Source: Saccharopolyspora hordei (lineage in GTDB: Bacteria; Actinomycetota; Actinomycetes; Mycobacteriales; Pseudonocardiaceae). From it: DNA of 64,000 bases. The stretch spans positions 2,951,001 to 3,015,000 of the forward strand of contig NZ_JACCFJ010000001.1 in the NCBI RefSeq assembly GCF_013410345.1, in the 5' to 3' direction. The notes under the pieces were generated by a model. The model did no database searches. It saw only the letters and a list, made by a program, of their open reading frames with translations, and was not told the origin of the DNA. Below are positions 33,522-41,527 of this stretch, piece by piece. The first letter of the stretch is position 1. Every line of letters begins with the position of its first letter. The position numbers and the translations under genes were made by a program.

Positions 33522-33562
33522 ACGAGCGCGCGGACGGTGCGGGGCACCGTCCGCGCGCTCGT
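33522..33562. terminator. Bidirectional terminator, perfect 19-bp stem
   Basis: 33522-33540 pairs perfectly with 33544-33562 around a 3-nt GGG loop. It lies between convergent cvnD and the tryptophanase gene, whose stop is 10 bp away. Confidence 0.85.
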
Positions 33563-33571
33563 GACCACTGG

Positions 33572-34945
33572 TCAGGGCATGATCGGCTCGGCCCGGCAGC
33601 GGAAGTGCCGCAGCACCGCGGGGTTGTGGGTGAGGCGGTAGCCCGGGACCCGTTCGGGGTTCTTCGCGATCTCCGCCAGGACGTCGGCGACGTACTCCAT
33701 GTGGCTGTGGTCGTAGACGCGCCGGGGCAGCGCCAGCCGCACCAGCTCGAACGGCGGCGGGGTGACCATCTCGTTGTTCTCGTCGAAGGTGCTGAGGAAC
33801 AGCCCACCGCCCGCGGCCCGGACGCCGCCTTCCCGGTACAGCGCGCAGGTGAGCGCGTGGTCGGGCAGGTGCTTGGGCTGCAGGTGCGGCAGCAGCGGGC
33901 TGGCGTTGACGTAGACCGCGTGCAGGCCGGTCGGGCGCAGCGTCTCGATGCCTGCCGCCTGCAGGCGCTCGGCCAGCGACGCGGCCTCGTGCTCGCGGTC
34001 GGCCAGGTAGTGCGGGTCGAGCACTTCCCGCAGCCCCTGCGCGAGCTGCTCCAGCGTGTGCCCGGTCAGACCGCCGTAGGTGCGGAAGCCCTCGGTGGCG
34101 ATGACGTCGGCCTCGCAGCGGTCGGCCAGCTCGGGGTCGTGCACGGCGATGAAGGCGCCCTCGTGCGACAGGCCGTCCTTCTTGAGGCTGGCGACCACGG
34201 CGTCGGCGAACTCGAACGCCTTCCGCGCCACCGCGCGCGGGCTCCAGTCCTGGTAGCCGGGATCGCGCCGGGTCACCAGCCAGGCGTTCTCGGCGAACCG
34301 CGCGGCGTCGAGCACCAGCGGCACGCGGTGCTCGCGCGCCACCGCGCTGATCCGCTCCAGGTTGGCCATCGACACCGGCTGTCCGCCGCCGCCGTTGTTG
34401 GTGATGGTGACGACGATCTGCTTGACCCGCGGTCCTTCCGGCCCGTCGAGCACGGCCTGGACCGCCTCGACGTCGATGTCGCCCTTGAACGGTGCCGGGC
34501 TGCTCAGGTCGAACAGCTCCGGGCTGGGCAGGTCCCGGGCTTCGGCGCCGAGGCGTTCGACGTTGGCGCGGGTGGTGTCGAAGTGCATGTTGCTGAGGCT
34601 GATGTCGCCCGGGCCCAGCAGGCACCCGAAGAGGACCCGTTCCGCCGCCCGGCCCTGGTGCACGGGCAGGACGTGCTCGTGCGGGACCAGGTCGCGGACG
34701 GCGTCGCGGAAGCGGTACCACGAGTCGGCCCCGGCGTAGCGCTCGTCGGCCCGCTGCGCCCACGCCTGCTGGTCGGTGGAGACGGCGCCGGTGCCCGAGT
34801 CCGACAGCAGGTCGATGCTGACCTTCTCACCGCGGATGTTGAACGGGTTGTGACCGGCGCGGTCCAGCTCGGCGATGCGCTCGTCCCGCGTGGTGATCGG
34901 GATCGGGCGCACGACGGCGGAGACGAAGGGCCGGAGGTGCGGCAT
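33572..34945 (-). CDS. tnaA: Tryptophanase-like beta-eliminating lyase
   Basis: A 457-residue PLP enzyme of the tryptophanase/tyrosine phenol-lyase family (usual length about 460-470). IDLLSDSGTGAVSTDQQAWA, ADSWYRFRDAVRDLVPHEHV and IVVTITNNGGGGQPVS are family blocks. The PLP lysine lies in VVASLKKDGLSHEGAF and the Asp contacting the pyridine nitrogen in VPLVLDAARFAENAWL. Tryptophanases yield indole, pyruvate and ammonia. The gene follows an aromatic prenyltransferase gene by 78 bp, so the natural substrate may be prenyl-tryptophan. GAGGAG precedes ATG 34945. Confidence 0.87.
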   Translation of the reverse strand: MPHLRPFVSAVVRPIPITTRDERIAELDRAGHNPFNIRGEKVSIDLLSDSGTGAVSTDQQAWAQRADERYAGADSWYRFRDAVRDLVPHEHVLPVHQGRAAERVLFGCLLGPGDISLSNMHFDTTRANVERLGAEARDLPSPELFDLSSPAPFKGDIDVEAVQAVLDGPEGPRVKQIVVTITNNGGGGQPVSMANLERISAVAREHRVPLVLDAARFAENAWLVTRRDPGYQDWSPRAVARKAFEFADAVVASLKKDGLSHEGAFIAVHDPELADRCEADVIATEGFRTYGGLTGHTLEQLAQGLREVLDPHYLADREHEAASLAERLQAAGIETLRPTGLHAVYVNASPLLPHLQPKHLPDHALTCALYREGGVRAAGGGLFLSTFDENNEMVTPPPFELVRLALPRRVYDHSHMEYVADVLAEIAKNPERVPGYRLTHNPAVLRHFRCRAEPIMP

Positions 34946-35023
34946 GCGGGGTGCTCCTCGTGCTCGACGGGTGGACCGGGCCCGGACCGGTGCCCGGTTG
35001 GGTGCGGGACTCCTCGCCCGGGA

Positions 35024-36097
35024 CTACTCGCCCGGGACGCGGGTCCCGCCGTAGGCCTCGGACGACAGGTACAGCGACGTCCCTGTCTGGTTCGGACTCA
35101 GCCGCAGCGACACGTGCGCGATGAGACCGGGCTGGGACTCCAGCGGGCGGTCGGTGAGCGCGCGGAGGCACCCGTCGAGCGCCGCCGGGTCGAAACCGAG
35201 GTGCTGCAGGTGCCGGGCGACCCGCTCGCGGGCCACGCCGTCGTGCGGCACGTAGTCGCGGATCGGCAGGTACAGGCTGTAGTTGCTGGGCTTGTCGGCG
35301 TCGCCGACGAAGGAGTAGCTCGACATCAGCGGCCGGCCGCTGAAGACCTCGGTGCCGGGGGCCAGCACCGAGCAGAACTCGCGGATGGCGTCCTGGTCGA
35401 TGCCGGGCACCGCGCACGCGACGGACTCGGCGTCGGTGACCCGGGCGTCGAGCTGCCGGACGTAGAGCTTGACCCGCGCGTGCTCGCTGCGGTCGAGGTC
35501 GATGGCGAAGAACGTCGGCAGGTCCAGCCCCGGCCGGCGCAGGGCGTTGTTGCGGACCACATCGGACGCTGTGGTCAGTCCCAACCGTTCGAAGGCCTCG
35601 GTGACCACGCGCTCGGCGGCGTCTTCGCCGTGCAGGTCGGTGTTGAAGTAGAGCTTGAACGACGGGCTGCCGTCCACGTTGAAGATCAGCGAGAACGCCC
35701 AGGAGAACCAGCTCTGCGGATCCTCGGAGGTGAAGACGTCCTCGACGGCGCGCAGCCGCTTCGCGGCGAGGTCGTAGCGGCCGAACAGCTCTTCCACGAG
35801 CCGCTTGGCGGCGCGCAGGTTCGCGACCGGGCTGGGGTCCTCCGCCAGCCGTTCCAAGTGGATCCGCAGGTGGCGCGAGCCGTTGTTCTCGAACTGGACC
35901 GAGAACTCCAGGGGCGTGGCGTCATCGGCCACGCCGGACGGCCACAGTGGTGGCTGGGACAGGGGTCGCGCGGTGACCGGGCCGAGCAGGTCCCCGAGGA
36001 GTCGCGTCGGTGTGGTTCCGTCGATGCCGATGACGTCGCAGAGGTTCTGCAGTTGCTTCTTCGTCAATTCGCCCAGCGTGGTATCGGCAGAACTCAT
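35024..36097 (-). CDS. DMATS-type aromatic (indole) prenyltransferase
   Basis: A 357-residue soluble prenyltransferase of the ABBA-fold DMATS class, at the length of bacterial members. Recognisable blocks are TPLEFSVQFENNGSRHLRIH, SPSFKLYFNTDLHG (diphosphate-binding Lys/Tyr), HARVKLYVRQLDA, SNYSLYLPIRDYVPHDG and TSLYLSSEAYGGTRVPGE. Bacterial relatives attach dimethylallyl groups to tryptophan, as in Streptomyces IptA, which is also paired with a tryptophanase (IptB). The attachment position cannot be read from sequence. ATG 36097 has GGGG six bases upstream. Confidence 0.87.
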   Translation of the reverse strand: MSSADTTLGELTKKQLQNLCDVIGIDGTTPTRLLGDLLGPVTARPLSQPPLWPSGVADDATPLEFSVQFENNGSRHLRIHLERLAEDPSPVANLRAAKRLVEELFGRYDLAAKRLRAVEDVFTSEDPQSWFSWAFSLIFNVDGSPSFKLYFNTDLHGEDAAERVVTEAFERLGLTTASDVVRNNALRRPGLDLPTFFAIDLDRSEHARVKLYVRQLDARVTDAESVACAVPGIDQDAIREFCSVLAPGTEVFSGRPLMSSYSFVGDADKPSNYSLYLPIRDYVPHDGVARERVARHLQHLGFDPAALDGCLRALTDRPLESQPGLIAHVSLRLSPNQTGTSLYLSSEAYGGTRVPGE

Positions 36098-36486
36098 GGC
36101 AACCCCGATCCAAGGCTCTGAAAACAGTGATGACCTACCGCTCGCGGTGCGGCGCGGTCACGCTAGTACGCCCCTTTCGGGGCATGCCAGCTCCACTGGA
36201 GTGATCTTGAGCAACTGCGGCATTCAGCGGTGCCGTGACCAGCATCGATACGCCCAGTAACCGCGAACCGTAAATCCGATGATATGGAGTCGTGATCCGC
36301 CGGTGATTCCGGATCGGAATTCGATCGGTTAATCGTCGGAGCACTGTTGGGGCTGCTCTGTTCGGGGTGCCGCGGAATGGCAGTCGGGGCAATGCTCTCG
36401 CCCGGTTGCGCGAGTTCGGTCGTGGCTGCGGTGACCGCCCGGCGCCGGGCTCGCGGGGCCCGGCCAGGCCCCGCGAGCGGTGCGGG
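36098..36486. promoter_or_regulatory. 389-bp upstream region of the prenyltransferase operon
   Basis: No gene is supported. For the minus strand, CTGGCA and TACTAG flank a 16-bp spacer holding the palindrome GCCCC-GAAA-GGGGC (36170-36183), a possible promoter-operator combination. The 36240-36340 stretch is AT-richer than its surroundings. No tryptophan-rich leader peptide of the tnaC kind was found. Confidence 0.4.
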
Positions 36487-37221
36487 TCAGCGGCCCAGGA
36501 ACATGCCGCCGGAGACGTGCACGACCTGGCCGGTGATGTGCGAGGCCTGCGGGGAGGCCAGGAACTCGATGAGCGCGGCGACCTCCTCGACCCGGCCGAG
36601 CCGGCCGTTGGCGGACCGTTCCTCGACGAACGCGCGGCGCGCGGGCGGGAAGTCGCCGCCGTGGAAGAAGTCGGTGCCCTCGGTCGGTCCGGGCGAGACG
36701 ACGTTGGCGGTGATCCCGCGTGGACCGAGCTGGAAGGCCAGTTCGGACGTCCACGGTTCCAGCGCCGCCTTGACCGCGCCGTAGCTGCCCTGTCCGGAGC
36801 GGGCGGTCACCGAGCCGAGGTTGACGATCCGCGCGTGGTCGGCGAGCCGGGGCAGCAGCGCGTGCGTCACCAGCACGGCACTGACCACGTTGGCCTCGAA
36901 GTTGGCCACCCAGGAGGCGCGCACCGCGTCGAGGTCGTCGGCGGCCGGCGCGCCGTGGGTCAGGTCGGTGTTGGCGCCCGCGGCGTTGACCAGCACGTCG
37001 ATCCGCTCCGGCAGCTCGGCCGCGGCGTCCCGGACCGCGGCCGGGTCGGTGGCGTCGACCGGGACGGCGGTGGCTGCCGGGCCGAGCTCGTCGACGGCCT
37101 CGGCGAGCTTGTCCTTGCGGCGGCCCAGCAGTGCGACCCGGTCGCCGGCCGCCACCAGCCGCGCTGCCACGGCGCGACCGATCCCGGTGCCGCCACCGGT
37201 GACGACTGCGTTGCGAGCCAT
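36487..37221 (-). CDS. Short-chain dehydrogenase/reductase
   Basis: A 244-residue classical SDR. The cofactor motif TGGGTGIG lies at residues 8-15; VLVNAAGAN is the NAG block; the catalytic Ser, Tyr and Lys fall in VNLGSVTARSGQGSYGAVKA. The C-terminal HITGQVVHVSGGMFLGR is typical of FabG-like reductases. GGAGG lies four bases before ATG 37221. It is divergent from a MarR regulator across two perfect palindromes, so it is almost certainly that regulator's target. The substrate is unknown. Confidence 0.88.
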   Translation of the reverse strand: MARNAVVTGGGTGIGRAVAARLVAAGDRVALLGRRKDKLAEAVDELGPAATAVPVDATDPAAVRDAAAELPERIDVLVNAAGANTDLTHGAPAADDLDAVRASWVANFEANVVSAVLVTHALLPRLADHARIVNLGSVTARSGQGSYGAVKAALEPWTSELAFQLGPRGITANVVSPGPTEGTDFFHGGDFPPARRAFVEERSANGRLGRVEEVAALIEFLASPQASHITGQVVHVSGGMFLGR

Positions 37222-37234
37222 GTTCCCTCCTTGT

Positions 37235-37286
37235 TCTTTAGGTCTAAAGACGAGCGCGATGCTAGCCCGTCTTTAGACCTAAAGAC
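37235..37286. promoter_or_regulatory. Two MarR-type operators (TCTTTAG-N2-CTAAAGA)
   Basis: TCTTTAGGTCTAAAGA (37235-37250) and GTCTTTAGACCTAAAGAC (37269-37286) are perfect palindromes sharing the same half-site, with centres 35 bp apart. They lie between the SDR and MarR genes. TAGACT at 37294-37299 is a -10 six bases before ATG 37306, so the second operator would block the regulator's own promoter. Confidence 0.85.
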
Positions 37287-37305
37287 AAGTGGGTAGACTC
37301 CGGCC

Positions 37306-37800
37306 ATGGACGCGGACTCGGTGGACTGCATCGTCGAGCAGTGGGCGCGGGAACGGCCCGGCATGCCGGTGGACGGCATCGGCGTGGTCGCCCGGATCCT
37401 GCGCATCGCCAAGCTGATCACCGACGAGCGCCGCCGCGTGCTGGCCGAGCTGGACATCGACGGCGCGACCCTCGACCTGCTCGCCACGCTGCGCCGCGCC
37501 GGCGCGCCCTACCGGCTCGCCCCCGCCGAGATCGCCCAGCACTGCTTGGTCAGCGGGGGAGCGATCACCCAGCGCGTGGCCCGCGCCGAGGACGCCGGTC
37601 TGGTTCGGACCGCGAGATCGGCCTCCGGCAAGCGCACCGTGGCGGTGGAGCTCACCGAGCACGGCCACCGGGTCATCGAGCACGACATCGAAGTCCTGAT
37701 CCGTCGCGAGCGCGAGCTGGTCGCCGGGCTGTCGGACGAGGAGCGCTGTCGGTTGGAGGAGTTGCTGCGGCGGCTCCTGGGGCAGTTGTGTCGCGATTGA
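37306..37800 (+). CDS. MarR-family transcriptional regulator
   Basis: A 164-residue MarR repressor. The winged helix spans about 58-125: LAPAEIAQHCLVSGGAITQR (recognition helix), then RVARAEDAGLVRTARS and the wing SGKRTVAVELTEHG. Helices at both ends form the dimer interface. The promoter is probably leaderless (TAGACT, then 6 nt, then ATG). Paired palindromes upstream indicate control of itself and of the divergent SDR gene. The inducing ligand is unknown. Confidence 0.92.
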   Translation: MDADSVDCIVEQWARERPGMPVDGIGVVARILRIAKLITDERRRVLAELDIDGATLDLLATLRRAGAPYRLAPAEIAQHCLVSGGAITQRVARAEDAGLVRTARSASGKRTVAVELTEHGHRVIEHDIEVLIRRERELVAGLSDEERCRLEELLRRLLGQLCRD

Positions 37801-37883
37801 CCAGGCCGCAGGCCGAACAGCACGCTGCGGCGGCTCCGGTAGACTTCGGCGGCCGGGGAGCAGAGTTGAGAGTGGGAGTCTCG

Positions 37884-38351
37884 ATGGCGCGTGACGCGGA
37901 CCGCCGCGGTTCTGCGAGCAACTCCGGCATCTCGGGCCGGATCGACCCGTTCTGCTGGATCCCCGTGGTGCCGATGGTGTTGCTGGCGGTGGTCATCCTC
38001 ATCGCGATGGGCATCTGGGAGCTCAGCCTGATCCTCGTGGTGGGAGCGCTGGTGATCCTGGGCTTCGACTACTGGGTGAACAGCCGCAAGCCGGTCGCGC
38101 CGCGCGCGGAGCGCCGACCGCGACGGGACGACTTCGACCTGGACGACCGCCCTCGCCGCGAGCCGGCCCGCCGCCCGCGGCAGGCCCCGCGGGACCGTCC
38201 CGCCGCCGGGCGCAGCGGCGCTCCCCGAGCCGGCGCGGCGCGCGGTGGTGCGTCGCGCGGTGGCGCCACCCGGGTCGGGAACCCGCCGCGCGGAGCACAG
38301 GGCGGCCGTCCGCAGCAGCGCCCGAGCGGGCGCCCCGGCGTCCGTCGCTGA
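37884..38351 (+). CDS. Small membrane protein with basic Arg/Gly-rich tail
   Basis: An unrecognised 155-residue protein. Residues 28-65 form two close hydrophobic helices (PMVLLAVVILIAMGIWEL, LILVVGALVILGFDYWV). The C-terminal 85 residues are highly basic and low in complexity (Arg, Pro, Gly, Ala; for example RGGASRGGATRVGNPPRGAQ), suggesting binding to nucleic acid or to acidic polymers or lipids at the membrane. GGGAG lies five bases before ATG 37884. It lies 83 bp after the MarR gene. Confidence 0.65.
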   Translation: MARDADRRGSASNSGISGRIDPFCWIPVVPMVLLAVVILIAMGIWELSLILVVGALVILGFDYWVNSRKPVAPRAERRPRRDDFDLDDRPRREPARRPRQAPRDRPAAGRSGAPRAGAARGGASRGGATRVGNPPRGAQGGRPQQRPSGRPGVRR

Positions 38352-38489
38352 TCCGAGCACGCGGGCGTGCCAGGACCGCGCCGCCGCGGGTCCACGTTGG
38401 CGCGTCCTCGGTGATGACGCTGGACCTTCCGCGCCGCGGTCGGCTTCCTCGGGGCCGCAGCCGTCCACACCGGCCGCAGCCCTGAGCGA

Positions 38490-38768
38490 TCACGCCCCAG
38501 CGCTGAGGTGGTGGTGCGCGGCGACCAGTTCGGACGCGCACTCCTCCGGGCGGCCCGCCCCGTGGTCGAGCGCGCGGCGCAGCGCGGCCAGGGCGGCGGG
38601 GGCGACGTCGGCGAGCAGCTCGGCGGCGCGGTCGGTGGCCCCGGCGAGGTCGACCAGCTTCGTCTGGGCGTCGGTGCTGTCCGGGCGGGCGAGGAGCGCG
38701 GTGACGGTCTCGCGGACGTGCTCGCGCAGCGCGGGCAGCACCGCACCGCTGTCGGGCTGGGCGGTCAC
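38490..38768 (-). CDS. Hypothetical helical protein (92 aa)
   Basis: An unrecognised 92-residue, alanine- and leucine-rich helical protein without membrane segments (LREHVRETVTALLARPDSTD, LAALRRALDHGAGRPEECAS). GGAGGG precedes GTG 38768 at good spacing. It lies 41 bp downstream of the PAP2-diacylglycerol kinase gene on the same strand and may be co-transcribed with it. Codon use looks typical of real genes here, but no function is apparent. Confidence 0.55.
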   Translation of the reverse strand: MTAQPDSGAVLPALREHVRETVTALLARPDSTDAQTKLVDLAGATDRAAELLADVAPAALAALRRALDHGAGRPEECASELVAAHHHLSAGA

Positions 38769-38809
38769 GGGTCCCTCCTCGAGCGATCGGGTGCGGCAGC
38801 GTGACGCGC

Positions 38810-40297
38810 TCAGTCAGCGCCCTCCGGGCGGTAGGCGCGCAGCGCTTCGTCGCGGGCGGCGAAGGTGAAGCTGCGCCCCGGCGCGGTGACCTCGCCGTCG
38901 CAGGCGAGTGCGACGGGCTCGCCGAGCACCTCGACGTGCGTGGACGCCCGCTCCTGCTGGACGTAGGTCTTGCTGTTGAGCAGCGCGCCGGTCAGCGCCG
39001 CCACGGCGAAGCGGAGGCGGGACAGCGGGAGGTCGGCGCGGACGTAGCGGATGTCGAGCACCCCGTCGTCCAGGTGCGGGCGCCAGCTGGGGGCGAAGTC
39101 CTTCGGCTGGTAGGCGCAGTTCCCCACGAACATCAGCCAGATCCTGCGCTGCTGGCCGTCGATGCGGGCCTCGATCGGCTCGGCCTCGGCGAGCACGCGG
39201 ACCAGCGCCGCCGCGGCCGCGGGCCACTTGCCCCAGCGCGGCTCCCACTTCTCCCGCAACCGGACCATGTCCGGGTAGCCGCCCAGGCTGGCGGTGTTGA
39301 CGAACCACTGCTCCCGGTGGTTGTCGACCTGGACCGAGCCCAGGTCGACGTGCACCGCGGACCCGGCGGCCAGCGCGCGTGCGGTGTCCGCGGCGCTGGA
39401 CACGCCCAGGTCGCGGGCGAAGTGGTTGAGCGTGCCCGCGGGGACCACGGCCAGCGGCAGCCCGCGGCTGGCGGCCGTGGCCGCGGCGGCGGCGACGGTG
39501 CCGTCCCCGCCCGCGACGGCCAGCGCGCGGATCGAGCTGCCTGCCGCGTCGAGCTCGCGGTGCAGCTGGTCGACGAGGTCTTCGTCGGGGTCCGTGTGCA
39601 GGACCTGGGCGTCCGGCCACAGCTCTCGCAGCTCGGTGGACGGGTCGTGGTCGGCGTCGCCTGACGAGGTGTTGACCAGCAGCGCCAGCCCGTCGCCGTC
39701 GGTCAGCGCGGCGACGTGCTCGCTCGGCCTGGCCAGCCCGGGTGCGGCCGGGGGCACCGGCCACCACCGGCGGGTCGCCAGCCCGATGCCGCAGCCGATC
39801 GCGGCGCCGACGCCGACGTCGGTGGGCCAGTGCACCCCGGTGTGCACGCGCGAGTACGCCACCGCCGCCGCGAGCGGAGCGATCGCGGCGCCGAGCAGCG
39901 GCGACTCCAAGCACACCGCGGTGGTGAAGGCCGCGGCCGAGGCGGCGTGCCCGGACGGGAACGACGACGAGGCCGGCGGGGTCGCCAGCCGCCGGCGGCT
40001 CGGCAACAGCTCGGTGGCCGGTCGCCGCCGCGGGAGCAGCTGCTTGGCCAGCAGGTTCGTCACGGCGCTGGACGCGCCGACGGCGGCCACGCCGCGCAGC
40101 GCCGCCCGTCGCGCGGGGCCCCTGCGCAGGACGAGCACCCCGGCCAGTGCGAACCAGACCTTGCTGTGGTTCGCCGACCAGCTGAGCCCGCGCATCGCGG
40201 GGTCGACGACGCTGCGGGGGAGCCCTGCGCACCGGTGCACCAGCTCGCGGTCCACGCCGGAGATGCGCCTGCGAGCCGCACCGAAGAACTTGAACAT
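38810..40297 (-). CDS. PAP2 phosphatase - diacylglycerol kinase fusion protein
   Basis: A 495-residue two-domain lipid enzyme. The N-terminal half is a PAP2 membrane phosphatase: AKQLLPRRRPATE, the central SSSFPSGHAASAAAF and YSRVHTGVHWPTDVGVGAAI hold the three active-site motifs. The second half is a DagK/LCB5-type lipid kinase with VAGGDGTVAAAA, VVPAGTLNHFARDLG and the C-terminal EPVALACDGEVTAPG. It could interconvert a lipid alcohol and its phosphate. ATG 40297 is chosen because TAGCAT ends 7 nt upstream (leaderless); ATG 40306 lies within that element. Confidence 0.87.
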   Translation of the reverse strand: MFKFFGAARRRISGVDRELVHRCAGLPRSVVDPAMRGLSWSANHSKVWFALAGVLVLRRGPARRAALRGVAAVGASSAVTNLLAKQLLPRRRPATELLPSRRRLATPPASSSFPSGHAASAAAFTTAVCLESPLLGAAIAPLAAAVAYSRVHTGVHWPTDVGVGAAIGCGIGLATRRWWPVPPAAPGLARPSEHVAALTDGDGLALLVNTSSGDADHDPSTELRELWPDAQVLHTDPDEDLVDQLHRELDAAGSSIRALAVAGGDGTVAAAAATAASRGLPLAVVPAGTLNHFARDLGVSSAADTARALAAGSAVHVDLGSVQVDNHREQWFVNTASLGGYPDMVRLREKWEPRWGKWPAAAAALVRVLAEAEPIEARIDGQQRRIWLMFVGNCAYQPKDFAPSWRPHLDDGVLDIRYVRADLPLSRLRFAVAALTGALLNSKTYVQQERASTHVEVLGEPVALACDGEVTAPGRSFTFAARDEALRAYRPEGAD

Positions 40298-40464
40298 GCT
40301 CCACATGCTAGGGACAGATCGGCCGGTCCGTGCCAGCGCGTCGGCGGCGCGTCGAGTCCCGGACGGCCCCGGAGCAGTGCGAAGATCATCGTGCCGTGCT
40401 CGCGAGCCGCGCCACTCAACCCTCCACTGTGGTCACGCACGGCCCCGCTGCGCAGGTCACACCT

Positions 40465-40839
40465 CGTGAGTGCCCAAGCCGCCTGCGACCGGTCTTCGCG
40501 CTCACGAGCGCGTTGCGGCTGTTCAGGGGTCGTGAGTGCGTAGGCCGCCTGCGACCGGTCTTCGCGCTCACGAGCGCGTTGCGGCTGTTCAGGGGTCGTG
40601 AGTGCGTAGGCCGCCTGCGACCGGTCTTCGCGCTCACGAGCGCGTTGCGGCTGTTCAGGGGTCGTGAGTGCGTAGGCCGCCTGCGACCGGTCTTCGCGCT
40701 CACGAGCGCGTTGCGGCTGTTCAGGGGTCGTGAGTGCGTAGGCCGCCTGCGACCGGTCTTCGCGCTCACGAGCGCGTTGCGGCTGTTCAGGGGTCGTGAG
40801 TGCGTAGGCCGCCTGCGACCGGTCTTCGCGCTCACGAGG
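40465..40839. repeat. 66-bp tandem repeat array (5.7 copies) between the PAP2-DagK and ppa genes
   Basis: Units start at 40465, 40531, 40597, 40663, 40729 and 40795. The four central units are identical; the first differs at three bases (GCCCAAG for GCGTAGG) and the last is truncated after CTCACGAG. Each unit can fold: CTCACGA pairs with TCGTGAG around 22 nt, and CGTGAG can alternatively pair with CTCACG across the other part. Since 66 is divisible by 3, repetitive open frames arise on both strands, but none looks like a protein. The last unit supplies the stop codon of ppa. Confidence 0.9.
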
Positions 40840-41407
40840 GTGGGGGTTGGTCGTGGGAGTGGCGGCCGTGGTGGGGTGGTGATCTCCGGTGGCCGAGGTC
40901 GGGGGCTGGGACGCCGACCGGGGCCTCGCCGCTGCGGGCGCGGGCGAACGCGCCCTCGACGACGGCCTCCGCCTCCGCGCGCGCCTGCCAGCCCACGATC
41001 TCACCGCTCTTGCGCGGCTCCAGGTCCTTGTAGGTGGCGAAGAAGTGGCCGATCTCCTCGCGGTCGTGCGCCGGGATGTCCGCGAGGTCCCGGATGTGGT
41101 CGGCGCGCGGGTCCTCGGCCTGCACGCACACGACCTTGGCGTCCGGGCCTTGCTCGTCGTGCATCCAGAACACCGCCACCGGCCGGACGCGGATCGCGCA
41201 GCCGGGGAACGTGGGGTGGGCCACCTGCACCAGCGCGTCGAGCGGGTCGCCGTCCTCGGCGAGGGTGCCCGGGAAGTACCCGTAGTCGGCCGGGTACTGG
41301 GTCGCCGTGAACAGGGTGCGGTCCAACCGGATGCGGCCCACCTGGTGGTCCATCTCGTACTTGTTGCGCGATCCGCGCGGGACCTCGACGACCATCTCCA
41401 GTTCCAC
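40832..41407 (-). CDS. ppa: Inorganic pyrophosphatase (family I)
   Basis: A 191-residue cytoplasmic Mg-dependent enzyme hydrolysing pyrophosphate. Family landmarks: VVEVPRGSRNKYEMDHQVGR, the signature DYGYFPGTLAEDGDPLDALV with its metal-binding Asp residues, and FFATYKDLEPRKSGEIVGW. The length exceeds the usual 165-175 because of a 25-residue His/Pro-rich tail (LGHRRSPPHHGRHSHDQPPP) whose stop codon lies inside the last 66-bp repeat. GGGGAG precedes GTG 41407. Confidence 0.95.
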   Translation of the reverse strand: MELEMVVEVPRGSRNKYEMDHQVGRIRLDRTLFTATQYPADYGYFPGTLAEDGDPLDALVQVAHPTFPGCAIRVRPVAVFWMHDEQGPDAKVVCVQAEDPRADHIRDLADIPAHDREEIGHFFATYKDLEPRKSGEIVGWQARAEAEAVVEGAFARARSGEAPVGVPAPDLGHRRSPPHHGRHSHDQPPPS

Positions 41408-41474
41408 GCTGCTCTCCCCTCGGGCGGAGCCGCCTGGCCGCCCCCAGTGTCGCGCACCCGGCGCGTGAGCACTG

Positions 41475-41520
41475 ACCGACCGGTGCGGTCGGTGGACCGA
41501 CCGGACCGGTCGGGTACAGT
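41475..41520. promoter_or_regulatory. Double TetR operator and leaderless promoter
   Basis: ACCGACC-N5-GGTCGGT (41475-41493) is followed 21 bp on by ACCGACC-N5-GGTCGGG (41496-41514). The -10 TACAGT (41515-41520) lies seven bases before ATG 41528 and TGGACC (41493-41498) could be the -35, so both operators cover the promoter: classic autorepression. Confidence 0.75.
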
Positions 41521-41527
41521 GCGCGGC

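Noticed and set aside
36098..36486. tnaC-like tryptophan leader peptide upstream of the prenyltransferase/tryptophanase operon
   Set aside because: No short frame with a tryptophan codon cluster and ribosome site was found on the minus strand.
40416..40835. Repeat protein with 22-residue units on either strand of the 66-bp array
   Set aside because: The frame stays open only because 66 is a multiple of 3; no ribosome site or plausible protein composition supports it.
40465..40839. CRISPR array
   Set aside because: The whole 66-bp unit is repeated without unique spacers, and no cas genes are nearby.
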